In this document: positions 1 through 8,471 of the stretch, in pieces
Numbering within the stretch: the stretch's first letter is position 1
Layout of the letters: each line of letters starts with the position of its first letter
The notes under the pieces: model-generated
Database searches by the model: none
What the model saw: the letters and a program-made list of their open reading frames with translations, nothing else
What the model was told of the DNA's origin: nothing
Assembly: GCA_025808415.1 (NCBI GenBank)
Contig: CP075525.1
Location: 3,395,501-3,459,500, forward strand
Origin: Cyclobacteriaceae bacterium
GTDB taxonomy: Bacteria; Bacteroidota; Bacteroidia; Cytophagales; Cyclobacteriaceae
Reading direction: 5' to 3'
Length of the DNA: 64,000 nt
Made by a program: the position numbers and the translations under genes

Positions 1-151
1 ACCACCACTACCAACATTATTAATACAAAATACCGCAACAACGAGTGGGTATGTAACAAACCTGTATGCATAGCAATTAAAATTTACGCCCGAAAATAGA
101 GAAGCTTTTCCAAACTTCCGAAAAACTGCATAATTTGTACGGTACAGCAAT

Positions 152-1120
152 ATGAAACGCTTTTGGCTGCCCCTGCTCTTCTTTATTTCAACGCTTTGCG
201 TTAATGCGCAAGATGAAAATGGCTCCATTGAATCGCCCCCGGACACCGTAAGGATTGGTGCCTACATTATAAGTATCCACGACATTAATTTCCAGGACAA
301 GGAATACACTATGCGGTTTTGGCTTTGGGCGCTATACGATAATGTGGCATTCGACCTGGCTAAGCAATTGGATATACCTAATGCCAAGTCCATTGACGAC
401 CCCCAGGTAATCGTGGATGTGGTGAACGGCAAAACATGGCAGCTGATGAAAATACGTGCCACCATGAAACAAAACTGGAAGGTGGCCAATTATCCGTTTG
501 ACAAACAACACCTGGTGGTACACATCGAAAATACAATTTTTGAAAAAACCCGGTTGGTATTTGTGCCCGATGAATTGGGCAGTACATACGACCGTGAATT
601 AACCATTGATGGATGGAAGATCAGCAACTTCGAAGTGAAGGTGGGCAACAACGAGTATACAACTGTATTTGGCGATCCTTCGTCAGACTTGCTGCACTCA
701 GAATATTCATCCTTTAACCTCGTGTTTGATATTGAACGCAGCGGTTGGGGCTTGTTTCTCAAGCTCTTTACCGGCATGTATATAGCATTCATGATTTCGA
801 TGGTAAGCTTCATGCTCCATCCTAAAGAAGTTGAGCCCCGTTTCGGTTTACCGGTAGGTGGTTTGTTTGCTGCGGTGGGTAATAAATACATCATCGATTC
901 GCTGCTGCCTGAATCAAATACCTTTACGTTGGTGGACTCATTACACTCGATAACCTTCTTAACCATCTTTGTTATTCTGGTGGTATCCGCCATTGTTTTA
1001 AAATTCCATAGCAAAGGCTTTGAAGCACGCGGGCAAAAGCTAAATAATTATTCAGCCGGTGTGGTTTTGGTTCTGTTTGTTATTGTTAATCTCATCCTGG
1101 TTATTGCCGCTATTAAGTAA
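152..1120 (+). CDS. Prokaryotic pentameric ligand-gated ion channel (Cys-loop/GLIC-like) subunit
   Basis: The 322-residue protein has the full layout of a pLGIC subunit. There is a signal peptide (about 1-20, ending VNAQ), a beta-rich extracellular domain (about 21-197) and four membrane helices (about 198-222, 231-249, 259-283 and 301-321). The family's Pro-loop is visible as YPFDKQ at 114-119, without the disulfide cysteines, as is usual in bacteria. When the M2-M3 turn (DSLLP) is aligned by eye with GLIC (ETNLP), Glu228 falls at the -2' selectivity position, which suggests a cation channel. The ligand is unknown. A homopentamer in the inner membrane is expected. The stop is 8 bp before the next ATG, so it may be co-transcribed with the acylase gene. 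A TAATTTG box at about 133-139 could be its -10-like element. Family assignment is strong; selectivity is inference. Confidence 0.8.
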   Translation: MKRFWLPLLFFISTLCVNAQDENGSIESPPDTVRIGAYIISIHDINFQDKEYTMRFWLWALYDNVAFDLAKQLDIPNAKSIDDPQVIVDVVNGKTWQLMKIRATMKQNWKVANYPFDKQHLVVHIENTIFEKTRLVFVPDELGSTYDRELTIDGWKISNFEVKVGNNEYTTVFGDPSSDLLHSEYSSFNLVFDIERSGWGLFLKLFTGMYIAFMISMVSFMLHPKEVEPRFGLPVGGLFAAVGNKYIIDSLLPESNTFTLVDSLHSITFLTIFVILVVSAIVLKFHSKGFEARGQKLNNYSAGVVLVLFVIVNLILVIAAIK

Positions 1121-1127
1121 ACCGATT

Positions 1128-3527
1128 ATGAAAGTTATTAAATGGATTGTTCTAAGCATTGTCATTCTTGCTATCGTTGTCGCTTTAGGCGGCTATATTT
1201 ACCTACGTTCTGCCGGGCCAAAACTTAACGGAACTATTTCACTGCCCGGCTTAAAAGCCGAAGCAGAGGTTCTTTACGATGATTTCGGAATCCCTCACAT
1301 TTATGCACAAAACGATGAAGATGCCTACTATGCCTTAGGCTACGTTCACGCTCAGGACAGGCTCTTTCAGATGGAAATGCTAAGGCGTGCGGCCGGGGGT
1401 CGGTTGGCGGAGGTATTAGGTGAAGAGTTGGTAAAAGTGGATAAGCTTTTCAGGACCTTAGGCCTGAATCATTTCGCCAAACAACATGCGCAAAAATTCA
1501 TGAATGCCGATACCGCCACCTTTCAACGGTTGGCGCTCGCATATCAAAATGGCGTAAACCAGTTTGTTAAAAGCGGAAAAACGCCCATCGAGTTTACGTT
1601 GATCGGCATACCCAAAGAAGAATTTACACCACAGGATATTTACCTGGCCGTTGGGTTTATGTCGTTTGGGTTTGCGGAAGGCTTTCATGCCGACCCGGTA
1701 TTGCAAAAAATAAAAACCGAATGGGGGGAAGAATACCTGAAAGACCTGGCGGTTGAAACACCTGCTGATGCGGTGCTGATAAAAAATTTCACTGGTGCTG
1801 CTAAATCGAAAGGTAATGATCAGCTCATAGCCGCAATAAACAATGCGCTGGCCACGCTTCCGGTTCCGCTTTGGCAAGGAAGCAATGGTTGGGTGGTTTC
1901 AGCAGAAAAATCAACTACTGGCTTCCCTATTCTTGCCAACGATACACACATCGGCTTCGCTCAACCTGCCGTGTGGTACGAAGCCCACCTTGAATATCCG
2001 GGTTTTAGCTTTTACGGCCATCACCTTGCCGGTATCCCGTTTGGCTTGCTGGGCAACAACCGGTTTTGTGGATTTGGCCTTACCATGTTTGAAAATGATG
2101 ACGTGGATTTTTTTCTGGAAACACCTAATCCTGAAAATAAAAACCAGGTGAAGTATAAGGAAAGTTGGGAAGACCTTACCTCGCGCACCGAAATAATTAA
2201 AGTAAAAGGAAAGGATGATGTTCTTTTTGAAATAAAATCCAGCCGCCATGGGCCAATTATTAATGGCATTGTTGAAAACGTGCAGGAAGAAGGCGATCCG
2301 GTGGCACTGGCCTGGCAATTGTTGATGATGGAAAACCACGCCTTACAAGCAGCCTTCAAACTCAACCACGCTACAACTTTTAATCAAGCACGCGAAGCAG
2401 TCTCGATGTTCTCTGCCCCTGGGCTTAACGTTATGTACGGAGACACCGATGGCAACATTGCCTGGTGGGCTGCAGCTAAACTTCCCGTAAGGCCTGCACA
2501 TGTCCAAAGTAAGCTTTACCTGGATGGCGCCAAGGGTAATGATGAGTATTTAGGCTATTATGATTTTACTAAAAATCCCCAAACCATTAACCCACCGTGG
2601 GGCTTTGTTTACTCAGCCAATAACCAACCCGATACCGTGGATGGCGTACTGTACCCGGGTTATTATTATCCGAAAAGCCGTGCAGGCAGAATTTTTGAGT
2701 TACTGTCAGCCGATAAAAAATTTTCAACTGAAGATCTAAAAACCATACAATTGGATGTTCTTTCCCGCATGCACGTTGAGGTGGCCCGGGAAATTGCACT
2801 TGTGCTTAAGAGCAGTTCACTTGATGAAAACGAAACTATCGTTTTAAATGAACTACAAAACTGGGATGGTAATCACAAGGCTGGCACTATTACTCCCTCC
2901 GTTTACTATAACATACTTTCGCAAATTGTTTATCTGGCGATGGAGGATGAACTAGGCACAACAGCCTTAAAATCGTTGCAGTCTACATCCATTCCTAAAA
3001 ATTCATTCCACTCTTTTATCGGAAATGATTCATCGCCCTGGTGGGATGATGTACGGACAAAAGATAAAAAGGAAACGCGGCAAGAAATAGTGCTGCGCGC
3101 TGCTCAGAAAGCAATTGACCTCCTTCAAAAAAATTGCGGCCAAATACCCAACCAGTGGACCTGGGGAAAAATCCACACGCTCATGCACAAGCATGCCTTG
3201 AATGAAGCCGGTCTCGGATTCATGTTTAACGCAGGGCCATTTGTTGTTGATGGTGGCAGCGAAGTATTGAATAACCTTCATTTCAACCTTGATACAACCG
3301 GGTACTTTCACGTAACAGGTGGCCCGGCCTTGCGCAAGGTAACCGACTTTGGCAACATCGAAAACGGAGAAACCATATCACCCTCCGGACAAAGCGGAAA
3401 CGTAATGAGCCCGCATTATAAGGACCAGGCCGAAATGTTTGCCACAGGAAAATACCGAAAAATGCTCATGAACAGGGATGAGATTGTTGCCCGGCACAAG
3501 AATAAGCTGGTGTTGAAGCCGCAATAG
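1128..3527 (+). CDS. Penicillin acylase family protein (Ntn hydrolase)
   Basis: Members of this family are amidohydrolases that act on penicillins, N-acyl-homoserine lactones or other N-acyl amides. They are made as a precursor that self-cleaves into alpha and beta chains. The N terminus (MKVIKWIVLSIVILAIV) is a signal anchor or signal peptide. The alpha part carries DDFGIPHIYA and GYVHAQDRLFQME, both typical of the family. The beta-chain nucleophile is predicted as Ser252 in GSNGWVVS, with cleavage before it. ANDTHIG follows as expected. The length (799 residues) is normal. ATG 1128 was chosen over an upstream in-frame start because it begins the hydrophobic leader and lies just after the channel gene. 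The natural substrate cannot be read from sequence; quorum-quenching acylase is one option. A periplasmic location is likely. Confidence 0.88.
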   Translation: MKVIKWIVLSIVILAIVVALGGYIYLRSAGPKLNGTISLPGLKAEAEVLYDDFGIPHIYAQNDEDAYYALGYVHAQDRLFQMEMLRRAAGGRLAEVLGEELVKVDKLFRTLGLNHFAKQHAQKFMNADTATFQRLALAYQNGVNQFVKSGKTPIEFTLIGIPKEEFTPQDIYLAVGFMSFGFAEGFHADPVLQKIKTEWGEEYLKDLAVETPADAVLIKNFTGAAKSKGNDQLIAAINNALATLPVPLWQGSNGWVVSAEKSTTGFPILANDTHIGFAQPAVWYEAHLEYPGFSFYGHHLAGIPFGLLGNNRFCGFGLTMFENDDVDFFLETPNPENKNQVKYKESWEDLTSRTEIIKVKGKDDVLFEIKSSRHGPIINGIVENVQEEGDPVALAWQLLMMENHALQAAFKLNHATTFNQAREAVSMFSAPGLNVMYGDTDGNIAWWAAAKLPVRPAHVQSKLYLDGAKGNDEYLGYYDFTKNPQTINPPWGFVYSANNQPDTVDGVLYPGYYYPKSRAGRIFELLSADKKFSTEDLKTIQLDVLSRMHVEVAREIALVLKSSSLDENETIVLNELQNWDGNHKAGTITPSVYYNILSQIVYLAMEDELGTTALKSLQSTSIPKNSFHSFIGNDSSPWWDDVRTKDKKETRQEIVLRAAQKAIDLLQKNCGQIPNQWTWGKIHTLMHKHALNEAGLGFMFNAGPFVVDGGSEVLNNLHFNLDTTGYFHVTGGPALRKVTDFGNIENGETISPSGQSGNVMSPHYKDQAEMFATGKYRKMLMNRDEIVARHKNKLVLKPQ

Positions 3528-3625
3528 GTGATGACAAATATCATTTCAAAAAAATGATTGATATTGTTCAACAATACACCGAAACTCCTTTCTTTACCCT
3601 CAGATAAGCAGAATACTATACCCAT

Positions 3626-3919
3626 ATGAAAATCAATATTCAAACACTCGATTTTAGTCCCAAGCAGGACTTACTTGATCTCGTAAATGAAAAAGTTGAA
3701 AAACTTGAACGCTTCAGTGACCGCATCGTGGAAAGCCGGGTGGTGCTTCGCGTTGAAAAGTCAGAAAAGCGCGATAATAAAATCTGTGAAATCAGGGTGG
3801 TCATTCCGGGCAACGATTTATTCGTCAGCAAAAAGTTTGAATCGTTCGAAGAAGGCATTCATAAGGTAACTGACACCCTGCAGCGCCAACTTAAGGAATG
3901 GAAAGAAAAGCAAGGCTAA
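3626..3919 (+). CDS. hpf: Ribosome hibernation-promoting factor, short HPF/RaiA type
   Basis: This 97-residue protein matches the short HPF/RaiA family, which binds the 30S decoding site and shuts ribosomes down in stationary phase. The beta-alpha-beta-beta-beta-alpha fold is readable. It has an N-terminal strand (INIQTLDFSP), helix 1 (DLLDLVNEKVEKLERFSD), strands that include SRVVLRVEKS and KICEIRVVIPG, and a final helix with DTLQRQLKEWKEK. It lacks the long-form C-terminal dimerisation domain, so it would act in the RMF-like or YfiA-like way. A strong hairpin terminator follows within about 20 bp. It appears monocistronic. Short HPF and YfiA cannot be told apart here. Confidence 0.88.
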   Translation: MKINIQTLDFSPKQDLLDLVNEKVEKLERFSDRIVESRVVLRVEKSEKRDNKICEIRVVIPGNDLFVSKKFESFEEGIHKVTDTLQRQLKEWKEKQG

Positions 3920-3939
3920 ACCTGCAAAGCCACTAATAC

Positions 3940-3974
3940 AGCCCCGGACAATAAAATCCGGGGCTTTTTCTTTT
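3940..3974 (+). terminator. Rho-independent terminator after hpf
   Basis: The arms AGCCCCGGA (3940-3948) and TCCGGGGCT (3957-3965) pair perfectly around an 8-nt loop. They are followed by TTTTCTTTT. It ends the hpf transcript. Confidence 0.85.
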
Positions 3975-4055
3975 CCATAACCCCATCAAAAAAAGCTGGC
4001 TACGTCTGGGGCATTGTTGTACATTACTTCCATTAAAAAGTAAATCAAAGTTTTT

Positions 4056-6470
4056 ATGAAAAAGCATTTATACCTGATTCTTTTACTGGTGACTACTTTG
4101 CTTTTTGCGCAGGAAAATTTAACCTACCAGCGCCCGCCCAAGGAAATCGCCAAACTGGTGGAGGCGCCCCTTACACCGTTCGTAACATTTTCGCCCGATA
4201 AGCAGTGGATGATGTTGCTGGAACGTTCCGACTATCCCACCATTGAACAACTTTCGCGGCCTGAATTACGCATTGCCGGTATGCGCATCAACCCCGACAA
4301 TTTTGGTCAAAGCCGGGGCAACTATATTATCGGTGTAAAAGCAAAAAAAATCAGCGGTGGGCCAGAATTAGAAATCAAAAACCTTCCGGCAAATGCATTA
4401 CTGGGCAGTCCATCATTTTCTCCCGACAGTAAAAAACTGGCCGTGCTCAATTACAATCCGGATGGCATTGAACTTTGGGTAATTGACATGGCTACTCTTA
4501 CAGCATCAAAAATAACCAATCGTAAAATCAACGACACGATGGGCGGTTCACTTGCCTGGCTTTCTGATTCGCAGCACCTGCTGTTTACTGCTGTACCTGC
4601 TAACCTTAAACCACTGCCATCTAAATCCCGTGTACCGGCAGGCCCCATTGTAGAAGAGAACCTGGGCAAAAAGGCGCCTTCACGCACCTATCAGGACCTC
4701 ATGAAAAATCCATACGATGAAGCAGCTTTTGATTACTATACCTCCTCCGACCTGGTATTGAAAAATTTAAGCGGAGCTGAAAAAATCTTAAGTCCGTCTG
4801 CCATTCATTACAACTTCAGTCCCTCGCCTGATGGTAAACTTATCCTTATCGAAACCATACAACGCCCCTACTCCTACCTGGTTCCTGTGTATAATTTTCC
4901 CAAACATATTAATGTTATTGATCTTGACGGTAAGCTGGTGAACGATATTGCGGCCATACCGTTAACCGATTACATTCCCACAGGATTCAACGCCACACAG
5001 CGCGAACCGCGCGGCCATAACTGGCGAAGCGATAAGCCTGCAACATTGTATTGGACGCACGCACAGGATGGTGGCGACCCCAAAGTAAAAACGGAAATCC
5101 GGGATAAAGTCTATACGTGGGATTATCCCTTTAAAGGCGAACCCAAGGAGTTGATCAGCCTGCCGTTGCGCTATGCCCGTATTACCTGGGGAAACGATAA
5201 TCTGGCCTGGGTTTACGAGCGCTGGACCAGCGACCGTAAAGAACGTGTGTACCAGGTTAACCCATCAACCCTGGCGAAGAAAGTTGTGTTTGACAGAAAT
5301 TATGAAGACAACTACAACAACCCCGGCAATGTAGTAACGGCACCAAATGCGTTTGGTAGAAGCGTTATGCTAATCACCAACAACACTACGGTATTTCTTA
5401 CAGGGCAAGGCTCATCGCCTCAAGGGGATCTTCCATTTTTGGATAAAATGGATATTAACACCGGAAAGACAACCCGCCTTTGGCGTTGCCAGGCTCCTTA
5501 TTATGAATACGTAGTTAACCTGCTAGACACTAAAAAAGTAACTTTTGTTACTTCGCGCGAATCGAATACCGAAAACCCAAACTACTTTATCAGAACTGCA
5601 GGCTCAACCAAAACAACACAACTCACCGCTTTCGCGCACCCGTATCCTCAAATAAAAGATGTTAAAAAGCAAGTGTTGCAATACAAGCGCAGCGATGGCG
5701 TTGAGCTTACCGCACATCTCTACCTGCCGCAAGGCTACAAAAAAGGAGATGGCCCGTTACCAGGATTGGTGTGGGCTTATCCACGCGAGTTTAAGTCGGC
5801 CGATGCAGCCGGCCAAGTGCAGGGTTCGCCTCATACCTTTACCCGCCTGAGTTGGGGTGGCCCGATTTATTGGGTAACGCAAGGCTATGCTGTGTTAGAT
5901 AACGCATCCATGCCGATCGTTGGTGAGGGTGATAAGGAACCTAATGATACGTACATTGAACAATTAGTAGCCAGCGCGCAAGCCGTGGTTGATTATGCCG
6001 CGTCATTAGGCGTGCTCGATCCATCGCGTGTTGGCGTTGGCGGCCATTCGTACGGTGCGTTTATGACAGCCAATTTGCTGGCACATTCGGATATTTTTAA
6101 AGCCGGCATTGCACGAAGTGGGGCCTATAACCGAACGCTTACACCTTTTGGCTTCCAGGCCGAAGAACGCACCTATTGGCAAGCACCTGACGTGTATTAC
6201 CAAATGTCGCCCTTTTCTTTTGCCGATAAACTGAAAGAACCCATCTTGTTTATCCACGGTGAAGCCGATAACAATTCGGGCACCTTTCCAATTCAAACAG
6301 AACGCTTTTACAATGCCATTAAAGGCCATGGCGGAACGGCACGCTATGTGGTGTTGCCTTACGAAAGCCACGGCTATGCTGCTAAAGAAAGCATTTTGCA
6401 CACCCTGTGGGAAATGAACCGGTGGCTGGAACTGTACGTGAAGAATGCAGGCAAACAAGCAAAAAAGTAA
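4056..6470 (+). CDS. S9 family serine peptidase (prolyl oligopeptidase fold, glutamyl-endopeptidase-like S9D)
   Basis: The 804-residue protein has a signal peptide (MKKHLYLILLLVTTLLFAQ), an N-terminal beta-propeller region with WD40-like strands (for example LGSPSFSPDSKKLAVLNY) and a C-terminal alpha/beta hydrolase domain. The catalytic triad is readable as Ser665 (GGHSYGAF), Asp738 (HGEADNNSG) and His772 (YESHGY). The stretch GIARSGAYNRTLTPFGFQ resembles the plant chloroplast glutamyl peptidase group (S9D), more so than dipeptidyl peptidase IV. It probably trims peptides in the periplasm. It sits between hpf and the glycosylase gene with its own gap of about 135 bp, so it is probably an independent unit. 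Exact substrate preference is uncertain. Confidence 0.87.
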   Translation: MKKHLYLILLLVTTLLFAQENLTYQRPPKEIAKLVEAPLTPFVTFSPDKQWMMLLERSDYPTIEQLSRPELRIAGMRINPDNFGQSRGNYIIGVKAKKISGGPELEIKNLPANALLGSPSFSPDSKKLAVLNYNPDGIELWVIDMATLTASKITNRKINDTMGGSLAWLSDSQHLLFTAVPANLKPLPSKSRVPAGPIVEENLGKKAPSRTYQDLMKNPYDEAAFDYYTSSDLVLKNLSGAEKILSPSAIHYNFSPSPDGKLILIETIQRPYSYLVPVYNFPKHINVIDLDGKLVNDIAAIPLTDYIPTGFNATQREPRGHNWRSDKPATLYWTHAQDGGDPKVKTEIRDKVYTWDYPFKGEPKELISLPLRYARITWGNDNLAWVYERWTSDRKERVYQVNPSTLAKKVVFDRNYEDNYNNPGNVVTAPNAFGRSVMLITNNTTVFLTGQGSSPQGDLPFLDKMDINTGKTTRLWRCQAPYYEYVVNLLDTKKVTFVTSRESNTENPNYFIRTAGSTKTTQLTAFAHPYPQIKDVKKQVLQYKRSDGVELTAHLYLPQGYKKGDGPLPGLVWAYPREFKSADAAGQVQGSPHTFTRLSWGGPIYWVTQGYAVLDNASMPIVGEGDKEPNDTYIEQLVASAQAVVDYAASLGVLDPSRVGVGGHSYGAFMTANLLAHSDIFKAGIARSGAYNRTLTPFGFQAEERTYWQAPDVYYQMSPFSFADKLKEPILFIHGEADNNSGTFPIQTERFYNAIKGHGGTARYVVLPYESHGYAAKESILHTLWEMNRWLELYVKNAGKQAKK

Positions 6471-6524
6471 CGATCAACCCTGCGCTTTTAAACTATAATG
6501 AATCCGATCTGCTAACTTCAAGCC

Positions 6525-7202
6525 ATGACGTTAGCCGATCGGATTCTTTCTTTTAACAAAACCCTGAAGATTATCGCCCCACTCCCAAAGGGTGTAGAGG
6601 TATTGAATCCATTTCAGCAGCCAGATACCTTTTACTTATGCGAGCTGTTCTACAAGAAATATTATAACGATTCAAATTCACGCTCCTTAATTGTGGGCAT
6701 TAACCCCGGCCGCTTTGGTGCGGGGCTTACAGGGGTTCCGTTTACTGACCCAATTAAATTGGAAGAACGATGTGGCATTTCAAACACAATGCAAAAGAAA
6801 GCAGAGCTATCGGCTGATTTCATGTACAAGGTATTTGATGCTTTGGGCGGGCCAGAACTATTTTTTAGCAGATTCTACATCAGCTCGGTTAGTCCACTGG
6901 GGTTTGTTAAGGATGGAAAAAACCTGAATTACTATGACATTAAAGCGTTGGAGAAAATGGTTACTGCTTTTGCGGTTGACTCCCTTATTAAACAACTTGA
7001 TTTTGGATTGAACCGTGATATTTGTTTTTGCCTTGGCGAAGGGAAAAACTTCGTTTTCCTGAGTCGGCTCAATGATCAGTACAGGTTCTTTAAATTGATT
7101 GTACCTTTACCTCATCCACGGTTTATTATGCAATACAAGCGAAAAAAAATGCCCGAATTTATAAGCCATTATACCGAGCAGTTGAATAGAAGTTCGGTTT
7201 AG
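6525..7202 (+). CDS. Uracil-DNA glycosylase superfamily protein, SMUG2-like (DUF4918)
   Basis: The protein has 225 residues. Motif 1 of the SMUG branch is visible as GINPGRFGAGLTGVPF (58-73), comparable to GMNPGPFGM...GVPF of SMUG1, with Asn60 as the likely catalytic or water-positioning residue. Motif 2 is PLPHPRF, with His197 near the C terminus. This fits SMUG2/DUF4918 proteins of Bacteroidota, which remove uracil and possibly other deaminated bases from DNA in base-excision repair. There is no signal peptide, so it is cytoplasmic. It begins about 54 bp after the S9 peptidase gene. Membership of the superfamily is clear; the exact subfamily and substrate range are inference. Confidence 0.78.
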   Translation: MTLADRILSFNKTLKIIAPLPKGVEVLNPFQQPDTFYLCELFYKKYYNDSNSRSLIVGINPGRFGAGLTGVPFTDPIKLEERCGISNTMQKKAELSADFMYKVFDALGGPELFFSRFYISSVSPLGFVKDGKNLNYYDIKALEKMVTAFAVDSLIKQLDFGLNRDICFCLGEGKNFVFLSRLNDQYRFFKLIVPLPHPRFIMQYKRKKMPEFISHYTEQLNRSSV

Positions 7203-7207
7203 ATAAA

Positions 7208-7238
7208 TTTTTTCCCTTCCGGCTATTCCTTATTTTTG
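7208..7238 (+). promoter_or_regulatory. Putative Bacteroidota promoter for tRNA-Arg
   Basis: TATTTTTG at 7231-7238 matches the TAnnTTTG -7 consensus exactly. A TTTT at 7208-7211 sits 19 bp upstream, where the TTTG -33 box is expected. The tRNA starts 21 bp downstream of the -7 box. Confidence 0.5.
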
Positions 7239-7258
7239 CACGCCCGCTTAAGGGATTT

Positions 7259-7330
7259 GGCTCCGTAGTTCAATGGATAGAATATAAGTTTCCGGAACTT
7301 AGGATGTAGGTTCGATTCCTACCGGGGCTA
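7259..7330 (+). tRNA. tRNA-Arg (anticodon CCG)
   Basis: The cloverleaf can be folded by hand. The acceptor GGCTCCG pairs with CGGGGCT using two G-U pairs. The D stem is GTTC/GAAT. The anticodon stem TAAGT/ACTTA encloses the loop TTCCGGA, which gives anticodon CCG and decodes CGG. The T arm is GTAGG-TTCGATT-CCTAC. The discriminator is A7330 and CCA is not encoded. A hairpin plus T run follows directly. Confidence 0.88.
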
Positions 7331-7335
7331 CTGGT

Positions 7336-7370
7336 AAATCCTTCAGTATAACAACTGAGGGATTTTTTTT
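7336..7370 (+). terminator. Terminator after tRNA-Arg
   Basis: AAATCCTTCAG and CTGAGGGATTT form a stem (one G-U pair) around TATAACAA, followed by a run of T. It lies just after the tRNA 3' end. Confidence 0.75.
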
Positions 7371-7750
7371 CGCCCGCTTTAAAGTAACCAAAGTTTCTTT
7401 CTGGTTTCTCGCGTTAGGTTACTTCAAACCGGAGTTGTAGCCATTTCTCCTGCTTGTATAGCGTTATCCTTAATGGCAACTCAAACAATTACCCTGCTTT
7501 ATCGTTTTCTTTAATAGAAATCCTGAGCGGGGGCATCATTGATGCGATACAAAACATTTTTCGCCTGCCGAAAAACACAAATCGTTTTGCACTTCATGAT
7601 TTCCATTACGGCAGTAAATGAGGAGTAAGATTATTGAAGCACTTCAACATTCACTCAAGAATTATTTTACTAACATGTTTATATGGAAAATTTTATTGCT
7701 TACATGTTTAGTATTAAAAATTTGATAGATGCAAATATTTTATCAAAAAT
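7371..7750. other. Non-coding gap upstream of the Lys/Ala peptide gene
   Basis: I see no convincing ORF or RNA gene in these 380 bp. Two weak long-loop inverted repeats are present: AAGTAACC with GGTTACTT near 7382-7425, and GCCATT with AATGGC near 7440-7480. The region becomes strongly AT-rich towards the promoter at 7751. Confidence 0.5.
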
Positions 7751-7781
7751 TTTGGAAATTAAGTTTCTAATAGTACCTTAG
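7751..7781 (+). promoter_or_regulatory. Putative promoter of the Lys/Ala micro-peptide gene
   Basis: A TTTG -33 box (7751-7754) is separated by exactly 19 bp from TACCTTAG (7774-7781), one mismatch from the Bacteroidota -7 consensus TAnnTTTG. Transcription would begin near 7788, leaving an A-rich leader of about 35 nt without a Shine-Dalgarno sequence. Confidence 0.5.
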
Positions 7782-7821
7782 ATCAGTTTTAAATGAATGT
7801 TTAACCAAAATTAAAAACGCT

Positions 7822-7890
7822 ATGGCAAAGAAAGCGAAAAAAGCTGCTAAGAAGAAGACAGCAAAGAAAGCAGCTAAGAAGAAGAAGTAA
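7822..7890 (+). CDS. 22-residue Lys/Ala-rich histone H1-like micro-protein
   Basis: The ORF runs from ATG (7822) to TAA (7888-7890). It encodes 22 residues: 13 Lys, 7 Ala, one Thr and the initial Met, arranged as alternating AKK/AAKKK blocks (it starts MAKKAKKAAKKKT). This composition resembles the C-terminal tails of histone H1 and bacterial H1-like proteins (Hc1 and similar), which bind DNA or other nucleic acid. It has a good promoter upstream (7751-7781), an A-rich leader and a strong terminator 28 bp after the stop. It is therefore a complete small transcription unit and unlikely to be a random ORF. A role in DNA or RNA condensation is inference; the product could instead be a ribosome-associated or regulatory peptide. 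Confidence 0.65.
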   Translation: MAKKAKKAAKKKTAKKAAKKKK

Positions 7891-7917
7891 TTGACGTTGA
7901 TGGAAACATCAACAAAC

Positions 7918-7953
7918 AAAAAGGGCTGGTCAATGATCAGCCCTTTTTGTTTT
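7918..7953 (+). terminator. Terminator after the Lys/Ala micro-protein gene
   Basis: AAAAAGGGCTG (7918-7928) and CAGCCCTTTTT (7938-7948) form a perfect 11-bp stem with a 9-nt loop and a T-rich tail. It also separates this gene from the convergent tmRNA gene and, because of the A/T symmetry, could act in both directions. Confidence 0.85.
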
Positions 7954-7969
7954 ACAAAACCTGAATGCG

Positions 7970-8358
7970 TGGAGCCGCAGGGAATCGAACCCTGGTCCAG
8001 AGAAGATTACAATCGTATCTTCTACATGCTTAGTTGACTTTCATTGTCGGGAATAAGCCGGCAGGCAACAGCCAACCCATTCCGTAGTTACGTTGTCTTA
8101 GCCGGGTGGTGTAACCCCACACGGAGCAGTTCTGCAAAACGACACCGCTATACCAGTACCTGCAGAACAGCGCACTGAGCGATGATGGCCTCCCCGATCT
8201 TATCGGGGATAAGCTAACCTATCGTATCGACAGATTAAGCAGCCATGGCGTAGTTAGTCTCGCCACGTATGGTTCAGGACTATCTTTCAAGGCTCTCATC
8301 CTACGAGCCTGCATGCTTACACACGTCATAACACATCCTGTCAAAACCGGTCGGCCCC
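7970..8358 (-). ncRNA. ssrA: Transfer-messenger RNA (tmRNA)
   Basis: Read on the minus strand, the 5' end GGGGCCG (8358-8352) pairs with CGGCTCC near the 3' end (7977-7971), giving a tRNA-like acceptor stem followed by discriminator A. The 3' T arm contains GGTTCGATTCC. The length is 389 nt. It contains an internal tag frame and a strong CCCCGAT/ATCGGGG pseudoknot hairpin. CCA is not encoded. tmRNA with SmpB rescues stalled ribosomes and adds a degradation tag to the unfinished protein. Confidence 0.93.
8235..8264 (-). other. ssrA: tmRNA proteolysis-tag reading frame (GETNYAMAA)
   Basis: On the minus strand, GGC GAG ACT AAC TAC GCC ATG GCT GCT TAA encodes GETNYAMAA. This is very close to the Bacteroidota tags that begin GE and end in ALAA or AMAA. 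The resume codon is inferred to be GGC. Confidence 0.85.
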
Positions 8359-8400
8359 AATACCTCAAAGAACTTATAGCCGTTACACTGTTAAGGCATA

Positions 8401-8408
8401 CAAATATA
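8401..8408 (-). promoter_or_regulatory. Putative -7 element for ssrA
   Basis: The minus strand reads TATATTTG, an exact TAnnTTTG match, 42 bp upstream of the mature tmRNA 5' end. No good -33 TTTG box is seen at the usual spacing. If used, it would make a short precursor leader that needs 5' processing. Confidence 0.35.
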
Positions 8409-8471
8409 GGTGCAAAAAAGTTCACCCGGGTTGGGCAATGATCTTTAACAGATGCCTTAATTTTAAGTCAA

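Noticed and set aside
490..1014. 174-residue ORF antisense to the ion channel gene
   Set aside because: Its composition is that of a shadow frame and it has no leader or motif, while the sense gene is well supported.
8219..8425. 68-residue minus-strand ORF
   Set aside because: It lies inside the tmRNA, whose acceptor stem and tag frame are clear; the ORF is incidental.
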